From Clostridia bacterium (GTDB lineage Bacteria > Bacillota > DAOUPZ01), in assembly GCA_030625885.1 (NCBI GenBank), contig DAOUPZ010000017.1, forward strand, positions 27,129 to 91,128: a stretch of DNA of 64,000 nucleotides, in the 5' to 3' direction. Position numbers and translations under genes: made by a program. Positions 1 through 8,341 of this stretch are shown here, one piece after another. The notes beneath the pieces were generated by a model, which worked only from the letters and a program-made list of their open reading frames with translations, was not told the DNA's origin and searched no databases. The stretch's first letter is position 1. Every line of letters begins with the position of its first letter.

Positions 1-591
1 GAATACCTGTTTTATGGTAGTACAAGTGACGAAGTAACGGGGTTAAGTGCAACGCGTGCTATTCCATTGACTCTGGTAAATGACCCTGCACGCTGTGAAA
101 TTAAGGGAACGGTACAAAAGATGGATGCCGGTGACTTTGTACACCATGGGGCATCCGGTATGCTGGAACTCTATGATCCAGTTACCGAAACTAAAGTGTA
201 TGAGCAACATATTTGGAACATGACGAACGAGTACTGCCTGCCTTATGTGACACCGGGAAATTATCGATTACGCTTTATACCTGATTCAGCCTTTGAACAA
301 ACATCCCAATGGTATCCCAATGCACCGGACTATCAATCAGCTGATGTGATATCCGTGAATGCAGGCCAGACGACAGAAGATATTCACTTCTTTATAGCGT
401 CTGAAAACACAGAACCGGTCGAAGGTGATGTAAATGATGATGGATTGGTCGATCAGCTCGATCTATCCGCCGTTGCATTAGCTTACGGAATGGACTCGAC
501 AATGGCCGGATTTGACAGCAAATATGATATCAATCAAGACGACATTGTGGATCTCTATGATATCGTGTTAATTGCTAAAAAGATAATTTAA
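1..591 (+). CDS. C-terminal part of a secreted protein with a dockerin-like domain
   Basis: The reading frame is open from the first base, so the gene begins upstream and only the last ~196 residues are present. The first ~130 residues look like a carboxypeptidase-regulatory-like beta-sandwich, with a typical YPNAPDYQSADVISVNAGQT stretch near its end. The last ~55 residues hold two Ca-binding loop repeats, DVNDDGLVDQLD and DINQDDIVDLYD, spaced as in type I dockerins. Dockerins bind cohesins in cellulosomes, but isolated dockerin-like tails also occur on other surface proteins, and no cohesin is seen in this window. The protein is probably extracellular; its main activity lies outside the window. 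Confidence is high for the dockerin repeat and low for any function. Confidence 0.8.
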   Translation, partial: EYLFYGSTSDEVTGLSATRAIPLTLVNDPARCEIKGTVQKMDAGDFVHHGASGMLELYDPVTETKVYEQHIWNMTNEYCLPYVTPGNYRLRFIPDSAFEQTSQWYPNAPDYQSADVISVNAGQTTEDIHFFIASENTEPVEGDVNDDGLVDQLDLSAVALAYGMDSTMAGFDSKYDINQDDIVDLYDIVLIAKKII

Positions 592-1531
592 GGATGGAAG
601 ATAGAGGAACGATCGCTCTCTGCGTTCGCTGAACGAGGAACGAGCGCTCCCTTCGGTTGCTGAAGGATAAAAGAACAGGCGTTAGGAGTTAGCAGGTAGG
701 AGTTAGGAAAAGAATAAAGATAAAGATAGAGGAACGAGCGCTTACTGTGTTCGCTGAACGAGGAACGAGCGCTTCCTTCGGTCGCTGAAGGATAAACGAT
801 AAAAGATTGGCTAAAAGCTGAAAGCTAAACGAAAGATTGGGGACTGTCCCTGCTGGTTGCATGCTTTATTGAAACCAGAGGGACTGTCCCCAATGTTGCG
901 TATTAGAAGCTGTTAGCAAGTGAAAAGAAAACCTAATGCAAAAACAGTCTTTTAAATCTTTTAATTATGAATTGTGAATTATAAATTGTGAATTGGGGTG
1001 AAAGTAGAAGCAGCAGCCAACAGGCGCTTCTTCTACTTTCACCCCTTTGGGTGACATACACCCCGTCAAAAAAGCATTAAAATAAAAGGGGCTTTATATA
1101 TATAGATTCCTTAATCTTTTACTTCCAACTTTCCAACTAACCAACTTATTAACAACACAATAATATTTTAACATAAAATTTTGTTAATAATATTAACCAT
1201 GTTTAGCAGGATTTTAAAGATTTAATAAGAATTACTAATAAATCATAAATATTCCTTGTACCTCATAAAACGACATTTTTTTCAATATTCAAGTGCTATA
1301 ATGACTTTTGGGCAGGGAAATAAAATCAAACAAAATGTATGAATATGCTATAGATTTCCAAGATGATCACTTAAATTATAGATTTTTTTATCTTTTATTT
1401 CCAACTAACCAACTAACCAACTGCCTTATGATATTAAACTCTAAGAAAAATATTTAATGTGTTCACATAATAATTTTATTTTTGACATTGGATATCTATA
1501 ACCATTATTATAAAATGGAAATCAATACAAA
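592..1531. other. Repeat-rich intergenic region
   Basis: No gene is supported here. The stretch holds several dispersed repeat types: GAACGAGCGCT/TTCGGTCGCTGAAGG strings (601-670 and 725-795), a GGGGAC hairpin (836-894), GAATTGTGAATTATAAATTG strings (965-998) and CCAACTAACCAACT strings (about 1127-1150 and 1397-1422). The rest is AT-rich and featureless. The same strings recur in most other gaps of the window. Confidence 0.6.
836..894. repeat. GGGGAC...GTCCCC long hairpin (REP-like)
   Basis: Arms ATTGGGGAC-t-GTCCCT and AGGGAC-t-GTCCCCAAT pair with one T-T mismatch, and an inner CTGGTT/AACCAG pairing extends the stem. Each arm is itself a near-palindrome. Related elements occur at 31855, 42785 and 46541, with shorter variants at 32977, 36091 and 46471. 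The form resembles REP elements mobilised by IS200-like REP-associated transposases. No such transposase is present in the window. Confidence 0.65.
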
Positions 1532-1560
1532 TTGCCGATGTGGAATAAAAGTGATATAAT
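1532..1560 (+). promoter_or_regulatory. Candidate sigma-A promoter for the polysaccharide locus
   Basis: TTGCCG (1532-1537) and a perfect TATAAT (1555-1560) are separated by 17 bases. The site lies ~220 bases upstream of the first polysaccharide gene. A CCAACTAACCAACT repeat (about 1649-1679) would lie in the leader. The -35 box is only a partial match, so this remains a prediction. Confidence 0.4.
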
Positions 1561-1782
1561 TCCATTAAGTAGTAAAACGACAATATGTAGGTATTTATAC
1601 AATAATTAAGCAAACTTTATATTTTTATAGATTCCTTAATCTTTTATTTCCAACTAACCAACTAACCAACTAACCAACTGCCTTTTGATATTAAACTCTA
1701 TGAAAAATATTTAATGTGTTCTCTATAATAATTTTACATTTTCAATTTTCAATTTTAAATTCCCGAAGGGGTTGTGGTTTTA

Positions 1783-3612
1783 ATGAAGTGCTGGACTAGA
1801 AAAATAATACTCATGTTCATTGACATTGCGTGCATTAATGCCGCGCTCATTGCGGCACTTTCCCTGCGATTTGACGGTCAGGTTCCCATGCAGCACTGGG
1901 ATTTGTTCATGAAACAAGCATGGCTCATTGTAGGTTTTCAAATTGTAGTTTTTTATGTTTTTAATCTTTATAACAGCCTTTGGCGATATGCAGGGACGGA
2001 TGAGCTTGTTAATGTGATACTAGGTGTTACAGCGGCGAATTTACCCCTGTTTATTTTAACCTTTTTTGTGGAAACGCACTTTCCTAAAAGTGTCCATATC
2101 ATCATGTGGGCCACAGAACTGATCTTAATTGGCGGAAGCCGCATTTCCTATCGTGTCTTGCGCAGACTTCGCCTTTCCTATTATTTGGAGGCCCATAAAA
2201 CGAGCAAAAATGTTGCAATCGTCGGTGCCGGGGATGCGGCCGAAATGGTTATTAAGGAATTTACCAAGCATCCGGAATTGGGTAAAAAGCCCGTGGCAAT
2301 TTTTGATGATGATTCAATTAAAATTGGCCGAAAAATAAAAAATGTACCGATTGTAGGAAAAATAGATGAACTTGTCGAACAAGTCAATGATTTGAAAATA
2401 GAGGAGATTATCATTGCCATTCCGTCTGCTGCCCGGCAGCGGATGCGGGAAATAGTTGATGTTTGCAAGGAAACCAAATGCAAGCTGAAAACACTGCCCG
2501 GCGTATATGAAATGATTGACGGGAAAGTGAATATCAGCCAGATTCGCGATGTGGATATTGAAGACTTGCTGGGACGCGATCCGGTTAAAGTGGATTTATC
2601 GGAAATATGCGGTTATGTGCAGGACGAAGTGGTCCTGGTGACCGGCGGGGGCGGTTCCATTGGTTCCGAGCTGTGCCGCCAGATTGCGCGGTTCAATCCC
2701 AAAAGTTTGTTGATTTTAGATAACAATGAAAACAACATATATGATATTGAAAATGAGTTGAAAGTGAAATATCCCGCGCTCAATCAAGTATCGATTGTGG
2801 CCAATATCCGGGAAAAAGATAGAATCAATTCAATCTTTGAGCAACTTCATCCGGCCGTGGTTTTCCATGCTGCCGCACATAAGCATGTGCCGCTGATGGA
2901 AGCGAATCCGACCGAAGCTATTAAGAATAACGTATTTGGTACGCTAAATGTTACAGATGCAGCCGATAAATATGGTGCCAAGCGTTTTGTGCTCATTTCG
3001 ACGGATAAAGCGGTGAATCCCACTAATATCATGGGGGCCACCAAACGGGTGGCGGAGATGATTATTCAGTCTATAGATAAAAAGAGCCAGACTGAGTTTG
3101 TAGCCGTGCGCTTTGGTAATGTCCTGGGCAGCAGCGGCAGTGTGATACCGTTGTTCAAAAAGCAGATTGCCAGGGGCGGCCCGGTGACGGTGACGCATCC
3201 GGAAATCAACCGCTTCTTTATGACGATCCCAGAAGCCGTGCAACTGGTCATTCAAGCCGGCGCCATGGCCCAAGGCGGCGAGATCTTTGTCCTCAATATG
3301 GGCGATCCCGTGAAAATTGTAGATCTAGCCCGCGATTTAATTCGCTTATCCGGTTATGAACCGGATCAAGATATTGAGATTGCATTTACCGGACTACGCC
3401 CTGGGGAGAAATTGTATGAAGAAATCCTGATGGCCGAAGAAGGCTTGCAATCGACCAAACACGAGAAGATTTTTGTGGGGCAACCCATGTTTAATGATAT
3501 GAATAGATTACGTAAAGAGCTGACGAAATTGGGGGCGGTCCTCCAATTTTCTCCGGAAGAATTGATACCGTTTATGGAGAAGATGGTGCCTACTTATAAG
3601 AGAGTGATTTGA
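1783..3612 (+). CDS. Membrane-anchored nucleotide-sugar 4,6-dehydratase (FlaA1/CapD/EpsC-like)
   Basis: Probably converts UDP-GlcNAc (or a close relative) to a 4-keto-6-deoxy sugar, the first step to modified amino sugars such as bacillosamine or FucNAc. The N-terminal ~120 residues contain several hydrophobic segments. A CoA-binding-like Rossmann domain follows (VAIVGAGDAAEMVI, near residue 145), then the catalytic SDR domain with VLVTGGGGSIGSELC and STDKAVNPTNIMGATKR. In that motif Met replaces the usual catalytic Tyr, as is typical of long membrane-bound members. Size (609 aa) fits the family. The start is taken at ATG 1783: the GAAGGGG box (1765-1771) is only two bases from the alternative GTG at 1774. 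The stop codon directly adjoins an 11-bp repeat array. It belongs functionally with the genes from 5540 on. Confidence 0.9.
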   Translation: MKCWTRKIILMFIDIACINAALIAALSLRFDGQVPMQHWDLFMKQAWLIVGFQIVVFYVFNLYNSLWRYAGTDELVNVILGVTAANLPLFILTFFVETHFPKSVHIIMWATELILIGGSRISYRVLRRLRLSYYLEAHKTSKNVAIVGAGDAAEMVIKEFTKHPELGKKPVAIFDDDSIKIGRKIKNVPIVGKIDELVEQVNDLKIEEIIIAIPSAARQRMREIVDVCKETKCKLKTLPGVYEMIDGKVNISQIRDVDIEDLLGRDPVKVDLSEICGYVQDEVVLVTGGGGSIGSELCRQIARFNPKSLLILDNNENNIYDIENELKVKYPALNQVSIVANIREKDRINSIFEQLHPAVVFHAAAHKHVPLMEANPTEAIKNNVFGTLNVTDAADKYGAKRFVLISTDKAVNPTNIMGATKRVAEMIIQSIDKKSQTEFVAVRFGNVLGSSGSVIPLFKKQIARGGPVTVTHPEINRFFMTIPEAVQLVIQAGAMAQGGEIFVLNMGDPVKIVDLARDLIRLSGYEPDQDIEIAFTGLRPGEKLYEEILMAEEGLQSTKHEKIFVGQPMFNDMNRLRKELTKLGAVLQFSPEELIPFMEKMVPTYKRVI

Positions 3613-3766
3613 ACGATAGGGGAACGATGGGTGAACGATGATTGAACGATGGTTAAACGATAGTTGAACGATGGTTGAACGATGGTTAAACAATGGTTGA
3701 ACGATAGTTAAACGATGGTTAAGCGATAGTTAAACGATGGTTAAACGATGGTTAAACGATGGTTGG
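3611..3766. repeat. 11-bp tandem repeat array (unit RAACGATGGTT), copy 1
   Basis: About fourteen imperfect 11-bp units such as GAACGATGGTT and AAACGATAGTT follow each other directly, starting at the stop codon of the preceding gene. Similar arrays at 4903 and 5362 bracket the next two genes. There are no spacers, so this is not a CRISPR array. The 11-bp period is close to one helical turn. Confidence 0.85.
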
Positions 3767-3818
3767 ATGTAGCATAACATTAGATAAAAATGTGCTGAGT
3801 TATGCAAGATATATATTT

Positions 3819-3851
3819 CTCCAACTACTCGAATTTCTCGATGAGTTGGAG
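3819..3851. promoter_or_regulatory. Dyad and -10 box upstream of the RhuM gene
   Basis: CTCCAACT (3819-3826) and AGTTGGAG (3844-3851) form a perfect 8-bp inverted repeat, with a further TCGA pairing inside. A TATAAT box lies at 3875-3880, just upstream of the gene. The dyad could be an operator or an RNA hairpin; no matching -35 box at standard spacing was found. Confidence 0.35.
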
Positions 3852-3905
3852 TCCTTAAAATAAGCTATTTAGTATATAATGGAAGCCGATAAACGGGGTG
3901 AACTG

Positions 3906-4913
3906 ATGAACTCAAGAATAATTATGTATCAGACTGAGGATGGTTTAACTAAAATAGAAACAAATTTTGATGGCGATACCGTATGGCTTTCAATAGATCA
4001 AATGGCGGAGTTATTTCAGCGGGATAAGTCTACAATCTCGCGTCATATAAAAAATATTTTTACTGAAGGAGAGCTTGAGCGTAATTCAGTTGTTGCAAAT
4101 TTTGCAACAACTGCGACTGATGGTAAAACCTATCAGGTTGACTATTATAACCTCGATGTTATCATCTCCGTCGGTTACCGGGTAAAGTCGCTACGTGGCA
4201 CACAATTTCGTATCTGGGCAAATAGGATCTTAAAAGAGTACCTCAAAAAAGGCTTTGCCATGAATGATGACCTCCTTAAGAATGCAGGAGGGGGAAATTA
4301 TTTTCAAGAGCTTCTTGAACGTATCAGAGATATTCGTTCAAGTGAGAAAGTTTTTTATCGACAAATACTTGATATTTATGCAACAAGTATTGATTATGAC
4401 CCAAGAGCATTTGAGTCCATTGAGTTTTTCAAAATAGTACAGAATAAAATGCACTATGCAGCTCATGGTCATACAGCTGCAGAAATTATTTATTTGCGTG
4501 CTGATGCAGACAAGGACTTTATGGGAATGACATGTTTTGATGGTAAGAGTTTGAGAAAATCTGATGCTTCAATTGCTAAGAATTATTTGAATGAAGACGA
4601 GATTAAGATTTTGAATAGATTAGTTACTGCTTATTTAGAATTTGCTGAACTCCAGGCAATTAGGCAAAGACCTATGTATATGAAAGATTGGATAAAGAAA
4701 TTAGATGACTTTATTAAAATGAGTGGAAGTGAATTGTTAGATCATGCCGGAAAAATCAGTCATGAAAAAGCTAAAATTAAAGCAGAACTGGAATATGAGA
4801 AATATAAAGAACGTAGAAAAGATCAATTAACGCAAGTTGAGAGAGATTTTATAGAACATGTAAAAAGCACTCAAAAGAAACTCGAACAAGGCAAAGGCAA
4901 AAACGATGGTTAA
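3906..4913 (+). CDS. RhuM-family protein
   Basis: Resembles the virulence-associated RhuM family (335 aa here, typical length). Family traits visible are an N-terminal DNA-binding-like region (VWLSIDQMAELFQRDKSTIS, then HIKNIF), the segment SVGYRVKSLRGTQFRIWAN, and a C-terminal charged helix. The biochemical role of RhuM proteins is not established; they are frequent in genomic islands, and the N-terminus suggests DNA binding. The start is ATG 3906, preceded by GGGGTGA. The upstream in-frame ATG at 3879 overlaps a TATAAT box and is unlikely. The last residues (NDG) and the stop are encoded by the first unit of an 11-bp repeat array. It is AT-rich like the polysaccharide core but is not a polysaccharide gene, so it is probably an insertion. 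Confidence 0.85.
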   Translation: MNSRIIMYQTEDGLTKIETNFDGDTVWLSIDQMAELFQRDKSTISRHIKNIFTEGELERNSVVANFATTATDGKTYQVDYYNLDVIISVGYRVKSLRGTQFRIWANRILKEYLKKGFAMNDDLLKNAGGGNYFQELLERIRDIRSSEKVFYRQILDIYATSIDYDPRAFESIEFFKIVQNKMHYAAHGHTAAEIIYLRADADKDFMGMTCFDGKSLRKSDASIAKNYLNEDEIKILNRLVTAYLEFAELQAIRQRPMYMKDWIKKLDDFIKMSGSELLDHAGKISHEKAKIKAELEYEKYKERRKDQLTQVERDFIEHVKSTQKKLEQGKGKNDG

Positions 4914-4988
4914 ACGATGGTTGAGCGATGGTTGAACGATAGTTAAACAATGGTTAAACAATGGTTAAACAATAGTTAAACTATGGTT
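4903..4988. repeat. 11-bp tandem repeat array, copy 2
   Basis: About eight 11-bp units (AAACGATGGTT, GAACGATAGTT, AAACAATGGTT variants). The array begins inside the last codons of the RhuM gene and runs to just before the leader of the next gene. Units drift from ACGATGG to ACAATGG along the array, showing ongoing divergence. Confidence 0.85.
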
Positions 4989-5024
4989 CCACTACTGTTA
5001 AACTGCCGTTCAGGAGGTATGGGT

Positions 5025-5381
5025 GTGTTTGGGTTTCAGAAACTAGAGATATATCAATTAGCGAAGGAAATTGTGAAATATAATTATAAATTGACTAAGA
5101 AGTTTCCTGGTGAAGAAAAATTTGCTTTGATGCAGCAGATGAATAGAGCAGCTGTATCAGTTCCGTCTAATATTGCGGAAGGAACAAGTAGAAAGAGTAA
5201 TAAAGACAAGGCTCATTTTATTAATATCGCCTATGGATCTTTGATGGAGCTGGTTTGCCAAATGGAGATAGCTTTAGAGTTAGGGTATATAGAGCAGATT
5301 GAGTATGATGAGTTTGTTAAGAGGGTTAAGAATTTGAGTGTGAAGATGAGCAACTATCTTAGAACGATAGTTAAACAATAG
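5025..5381 (+). CDS. Four-helix-bundle protein of the 23S rRNA intervening-sequence (IVP) family
   Basis: A 118-residue all-helical protein with the family signature: FQKLEIYQLAKEI near the start, RAAVSVPSNIAEGTSRKS in the middle, and an acidic MELVCQMEIALELGYI helix. Such proteins are encoded in 23S rRNA intervening sequences and as free-standing genes, and the Avd accessory protein of diversity-generating retroelements has the same fold. No rRNA or reverse transcriptase is nearby, so the role is unknown. The start is GTG 5025, seven bases after a perfect AGGAGG (5012-5017). An ATG at 5019 is too close to it, and the frame upstream lies in repeat DNA. The C-terminal TIVKQ and the stop come from the following repeat array. 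Confidence 0.85.
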   Translation: MFGFQKLEIYQLAKEIVKYNYKLTKKFPGEEKFALMQQMNRAAVSVPSNIAEGTSRKSNKDKAHFINIAYGSLMELVCQMEIALELGYIEQIEYDEFVKRVKNLSVKMSNYLRTIVKQ

Positions 5382-5443
5382 TTAAACAATGGTTAAACAA
5401 TGGTTAAACGATTGTTTAGCAATGGTTAAACTATTGTTAGACG
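5362..5443. repeat. 11-bp tandem repeat array, copy 3
   Basis: About seven degenerate 11-bp units (GAACGATAGTT, AAACAATGGTT, AAACTATTGTT). The array supplies the last codons and stop of the four-helix-bundle gene. With copies 1 and 2 it brackets the RhuM and four-helix-bundle genes, as if these had moved or duplicated together with the repeat. Confidence 0.8.
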
Positions 5444-5539
5444 ACATGAGTATGTTAAAAGGATTAATTGATGTATAGATTATAAATTATAAATTATAAA
5501 TGTTAATTTAACTTAATTGGAGATAGGGGGTTAGGGACT

Positions 5540-6745
5540 ATGAAAATACCATTTTCCCCACCGGATATAACTCAGGAAGAGATAAATGAAGTGGTAGATA
5601 CACTTAAATCTGGGTGGATAACAACAGGGCCAAAAACAAAGTTATTTGAAAAGAAAATAGCAGAGTATTGCAATACCAATAAAGCAGCGTGTTTAAATTC
5701 AGCAACAGCTTGTATGGAAATGACATTGAGAGTATTAGGCATTGGTGAAGGTGATGAAGTTATTACTTCAGCTTACACATATACAGCATCAGCAAGTGTT
5801 ATTCATCATGTGGGAGCAAAGATAGTATTAGTTGATACAGCTAAAGATTCTTTTCATATAGATTATGATGCTATTGCAGATGCGATAACGGAGAAAACAA
5901 AAGCTATCATTCCAGTAGATATTGCTGGTGTAATGTGTGATTACGATAAAATCTTCGAAGCGGTTAATAAGAAGAAAGGCTTGTTCAAACCTTCAAATAA
6001 AATTCAAAAAGTAATAGGTAGGGTTGCAGTGATAGCAGATGCAGCTCATTCTTTTGGGGCTACTCACAAAGACAGAATGAGTGGTGAAGCAGCTGATTTT
6101 ACAAGCTTTTCATTCCACGCAGTAAAGAACTTAACAACTGCTGAAGGTGGAGCCGTTACGTGGAGAGATATAGAAGGTATAGATAATGAAGATATTTATA
6201 AGGAATATATGTTGTTAACACTTCATGGACAGTCGAAAGATGCACTTGCTAAAACAAAAATTGGTGCATGGGAGTATGATATTGTGGCTCCTAATTATAA
6301 ATGTAATATGACTGATATTATGGCTTCACTTGGGTTAGTTCAACTTAAGAGATATCCTGAAATATTAGAAAGAAGAAAGCAAATTATTGAGGTGTATGAT
6401 GAGGCATTGAAGAGTTGTAATGTTGATGCGTTGAAGCATTATACAGAGGAGTATTCTTCAACTGGTCATTTGTATTTGATTAGGTTGCTTGGTAAGGATG
6501 AAGAGTTCAGGAACAGAGTGATAGAGAAAATGGCTGAAAGTAGCGTGGCTACTAATGTTCATTATAAGCCATTGCCTATGCATACTGCATATAAGGAGTT
6601 GGGATTTCAGATGAAAGATTATCCTAATGCATTTGATATGTATAAAAATGAGATTACACTCCCACTTCATACATTGCTTAGTGATGAGGAAGTAGAATAT
6701 GTGGTTGGCAGTTTTAAGGATGCTATGAAGGTAGTTTTGAAATAA
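5540..6745 (+). CDS. DegT/DnrJ/EryC1/StrS-family sugar aminotransferase
   Basis: PLP-dependent transfer of an amino group from glutamate to a keto sugar nucleotide, expected to act on the 4-keto product of a dehydratase such as the one at 1783. Length (401 aa) is normal. Visible family marks are MKIPFSPPDITQEEI and SGWITTGPKT at the N-terminus, the PLP-contacting IADAAHSFGA, and the Schiff-base lysine in SFHAVKNLTTAEGGA (about K196). An LFKPSNKIQKVIGRV insertion precedes the active site, as in some polysaccharide-locus members. GGAGATAGGGGG precedes the ATG. The product is probably a UDP-4-amino-4,6-dideoxy sugar for the repeat unit; substrate identity is inference. Confidence 0.9.
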   Translation: MKIPFSPPDITQEEINEVVDTLKSGWITTGPKTKLFEKKIAEYCNTNKAACLNSATACMEMTLRVLGIGEGDEVITSAYTYTASASVIHHVGAKIVLVDTAKDSFHIDYDAIADAITEKTKAIIPVDIAGVMCDYDKIFEAVNKKKGLFKPSNKIQKVIGRVAVIADAAHSFGATHKDRMSGEAADFTSFSFHAVKNLTTAEGGAVTWRDIEGIDNEDIYKEYMLLTLHGQSKDALAKTKIGAWEYDIVAPNYKCNMTDIMASLGLVQLKRYPEILERRKQIIEVYDEALKSCNVDALKHYTEEYSSTGHLYLIRLLGKDEEFRNRVIEKMAESSVATNVHYKPLPMHTAYKELGFQMKDYPNAFDMYKNEITLPLHTLLSDEEVEYVVGSFKDAMKVVLK

Positions 6746-7122
6746 ATGCAAGGAGTTATAGACATGATTTTAAGCGAGAATTAGTACTGATTGTTTTACC
6801 TCTGAGTCTATAACTAGAATACTTAATTAGGTAAATGAACCTGATATCAAGGTAATGATAGGTATAGTGTACCATTTTTTAGAGTTTGAACATAATGATT
6901 GGAATTATAAACAAGCAAGACAAAGCTAAACAAGACCTTTGTTATTTAGGGAAAAGTCACTCAAACCAAGATTGAAACAATTGATATGAAAAATACTTAT
7001 TTCATCAAAACAAAAATTGAATTATGAACTTACATTTGTTACAAAAATTTTGTGGGGCGGATGGGGCTAATGTTGTAAACTCTCTAGTACATCTTTGCTT
7101 TTTAACCCTTAATTTTTACTAG
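6746..7122. other. AT-rich gap, probably decayed coding DNA
   Basis: No intact gene is seen over ~380 bases. All frames are interrupted, yet the stretch has none of the short repeats that fill other gaps. It leads into an acetyltransferase-like remnant, so it is best read as the decayed 5' part of that gene or of a lost neighbour. Confidence 0.4.
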
Positions 7123-7248
7123 GTTAATCTGCATGTATTTGTAATTAATGAGAGAGCGGATTCACAGTTACCAAAAACTGGTTTTGCTTTAGAAGGAGTG
7201 TTTAGAGAACAGCGCTACCCTGTAGTTAAATATGTGAAATTATTATAA
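7123..7248 (+). pseudogene. Remnant of a GNAT acetyltransferase (C-terminal end)
   Basis: One frame encodes about 41 residues ending at a TAA (7246-7248): VNLHVFVINERADSQLPKTG followed by FALEGVFREQ. This matches the end of GNAT N-acetyltransferases, where a conserved NERAxxLYxKxGFxxEGxxRE motif closes the fold. No start codon, ribosome site or acetyl-CoA loop is present upstream in frame. In this setting it could be what remains of an amino-sugar N-acetyltransferase acting after the DegT aminotransferase. The match was made by eye on a short segment. Confidence 0.55.
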
Positions 7249-7326
7249 TGTGTAAGATAAACAAAGGGAATTTGTGTAAAAAAACAAACAAAAAAGTATC
7301 AATAGAAAATTTAAAGGAGGAACGAA

Positions 7327-8328
7327 ATGATTATTGTAATTGGGGCATCAAGCTTTATTGGGGTTTATACAGTAGAGGAGCTATTAAAACAAAACTGTAA
7401 GGTCTTAGTAACTGGTAGAAATAACGAATTTAGGGAACATTATGAGGCTCTTGGAGTTAAATACGTTAATTTGGATTTGAGAAACAAAGAAGATTTTAAG
7501 CAGCTTCCAACAGAAGGGGTAAAAGGTGTAATTTTATTAGCAGGATTATTGCCCGCTAATGCACCTGTTAATCTTGATGAAACAGAAAATGCTGCAGACT
7601 ACTTTGAGATTAATACAATAGGTACAATCAATGTATTGGAGTATTGCAAAGTCAATAATATAAAGCGTGTTATTTCAACTGCATCTTATGCTGATGTGTT
7701 CAATTCATGGAACAAGGAACGCCCACTTACTGAGGATGAACCGCGAGGGTTCAAATACGTAGGTGACCATGCTGTGTATGTTATGTCCAAAAACGCCGCA
7801 TCAGATGTTATGGAATATTATAACCAACAGCATGGAATGTCGAATGTGGTATTTAGACTGCCGCCGGTTTATGGTGTAGGTCCTCACGGTTCACTATTTA
7901 TTAATGGCACTTATGTTAAATCTGGACTACAGATATTTATAGATAATGCAACTAATGGGGAGGACATTGTAATTTTCGGCGATAAAGATTTAAGCAGAGA
8001 TGTTGTTTATGTAAAAGACGTAGCACACGCATTTTATCTTGCTATGATGAGTGACAAGACATCGGGACTTTATAATATGACATCCGGCAAGTCAGTGACA
8101 TTGCAGAAACAAGCAGAAGTCATTGCAAAACTATTTGCTACTAAACGTGTTTCAGAAATTAAATATAGACCAGAAGTGAAGAACAATACTCCTTCATATA
8201 TATTTAGTATTGACAAAGCCAAGAAAGATTTTGGTTTCGTTCCTCAGTACTCTGATTTTCAAGTTATGATGAATGATTACAAAAAAGATTTAGATTCAAA
8301 TAAATTTAAGGAACTATTTAATTACTAA
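7327..8328 (+). CDS. NAD-dependent sugar epimerase/dehydratase (extended SDR)
   Basis: The N-terminal nucleotide-binding motif is IVIGASSFIGVYTVEELL (Gly-rich loop GASSFIG). STASYADV supplies the active-site Ser/Thr, and YVMSKNAASDVM is the catalytic YxxxK. RLPPVYGVGPHG and SRDVVYVKDVAHAF are typical of sugar-nucleotide epimerases. Length 333 aa fits. AAAGGAGGAACGAA precedes the ATG, a strong ribosome site. It lies directly upstream of the initiating phosphosugar transferase (14-base gap), which suggests it makes or finishes that enzyme's donor sugar, for example by 4-reduction or epimerisation of the amino sugar. Exact chemistry is not determinable here. Confidence 0.85.
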   Translation: MIIVIGASSFIGVYTVEELLKQNCKVLVTGRNNEFREHYEALGVKYVNLDLRNKEDFKQLPTEGVKGVILLAGLLPANAPVNLDETENAADYFEINTIGTINVLEYCKVNNIKRVISTASYADVFNSWNKERPLTEDEPRGFKYVGDHAVYVMSKNAASDVMEYYNQQHGMSNVVFRLPPVYGVGPHGSLFINGTYVKSGLQIFIDNATNGEDIVIFGDKDLSRDVVYVKDVAHAFYLAMMSDKTSGLYNMTSGKSVTLQKQAEVIAKLFATKRVSEIKYRPEVKNNTPSYIFSIDKAKKDFGFVPQYSDFQVMMNDYKKDLDSNKFKELFNY

Positions 8329-8341
8329 GCGAGGTGAGATA

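Noticed and set aside
5025..5381. Avd protein of a diversity-generating retroelement
   Set aside because: The fold family is the same, but no reverse transcriptase, template repeat or variable repeat is found nearby.
3611..5443. CRISPR array
   Set aside because: The 11-bp units follow each other without spacers and there are no cas genes; it is a simple tandem repeat.
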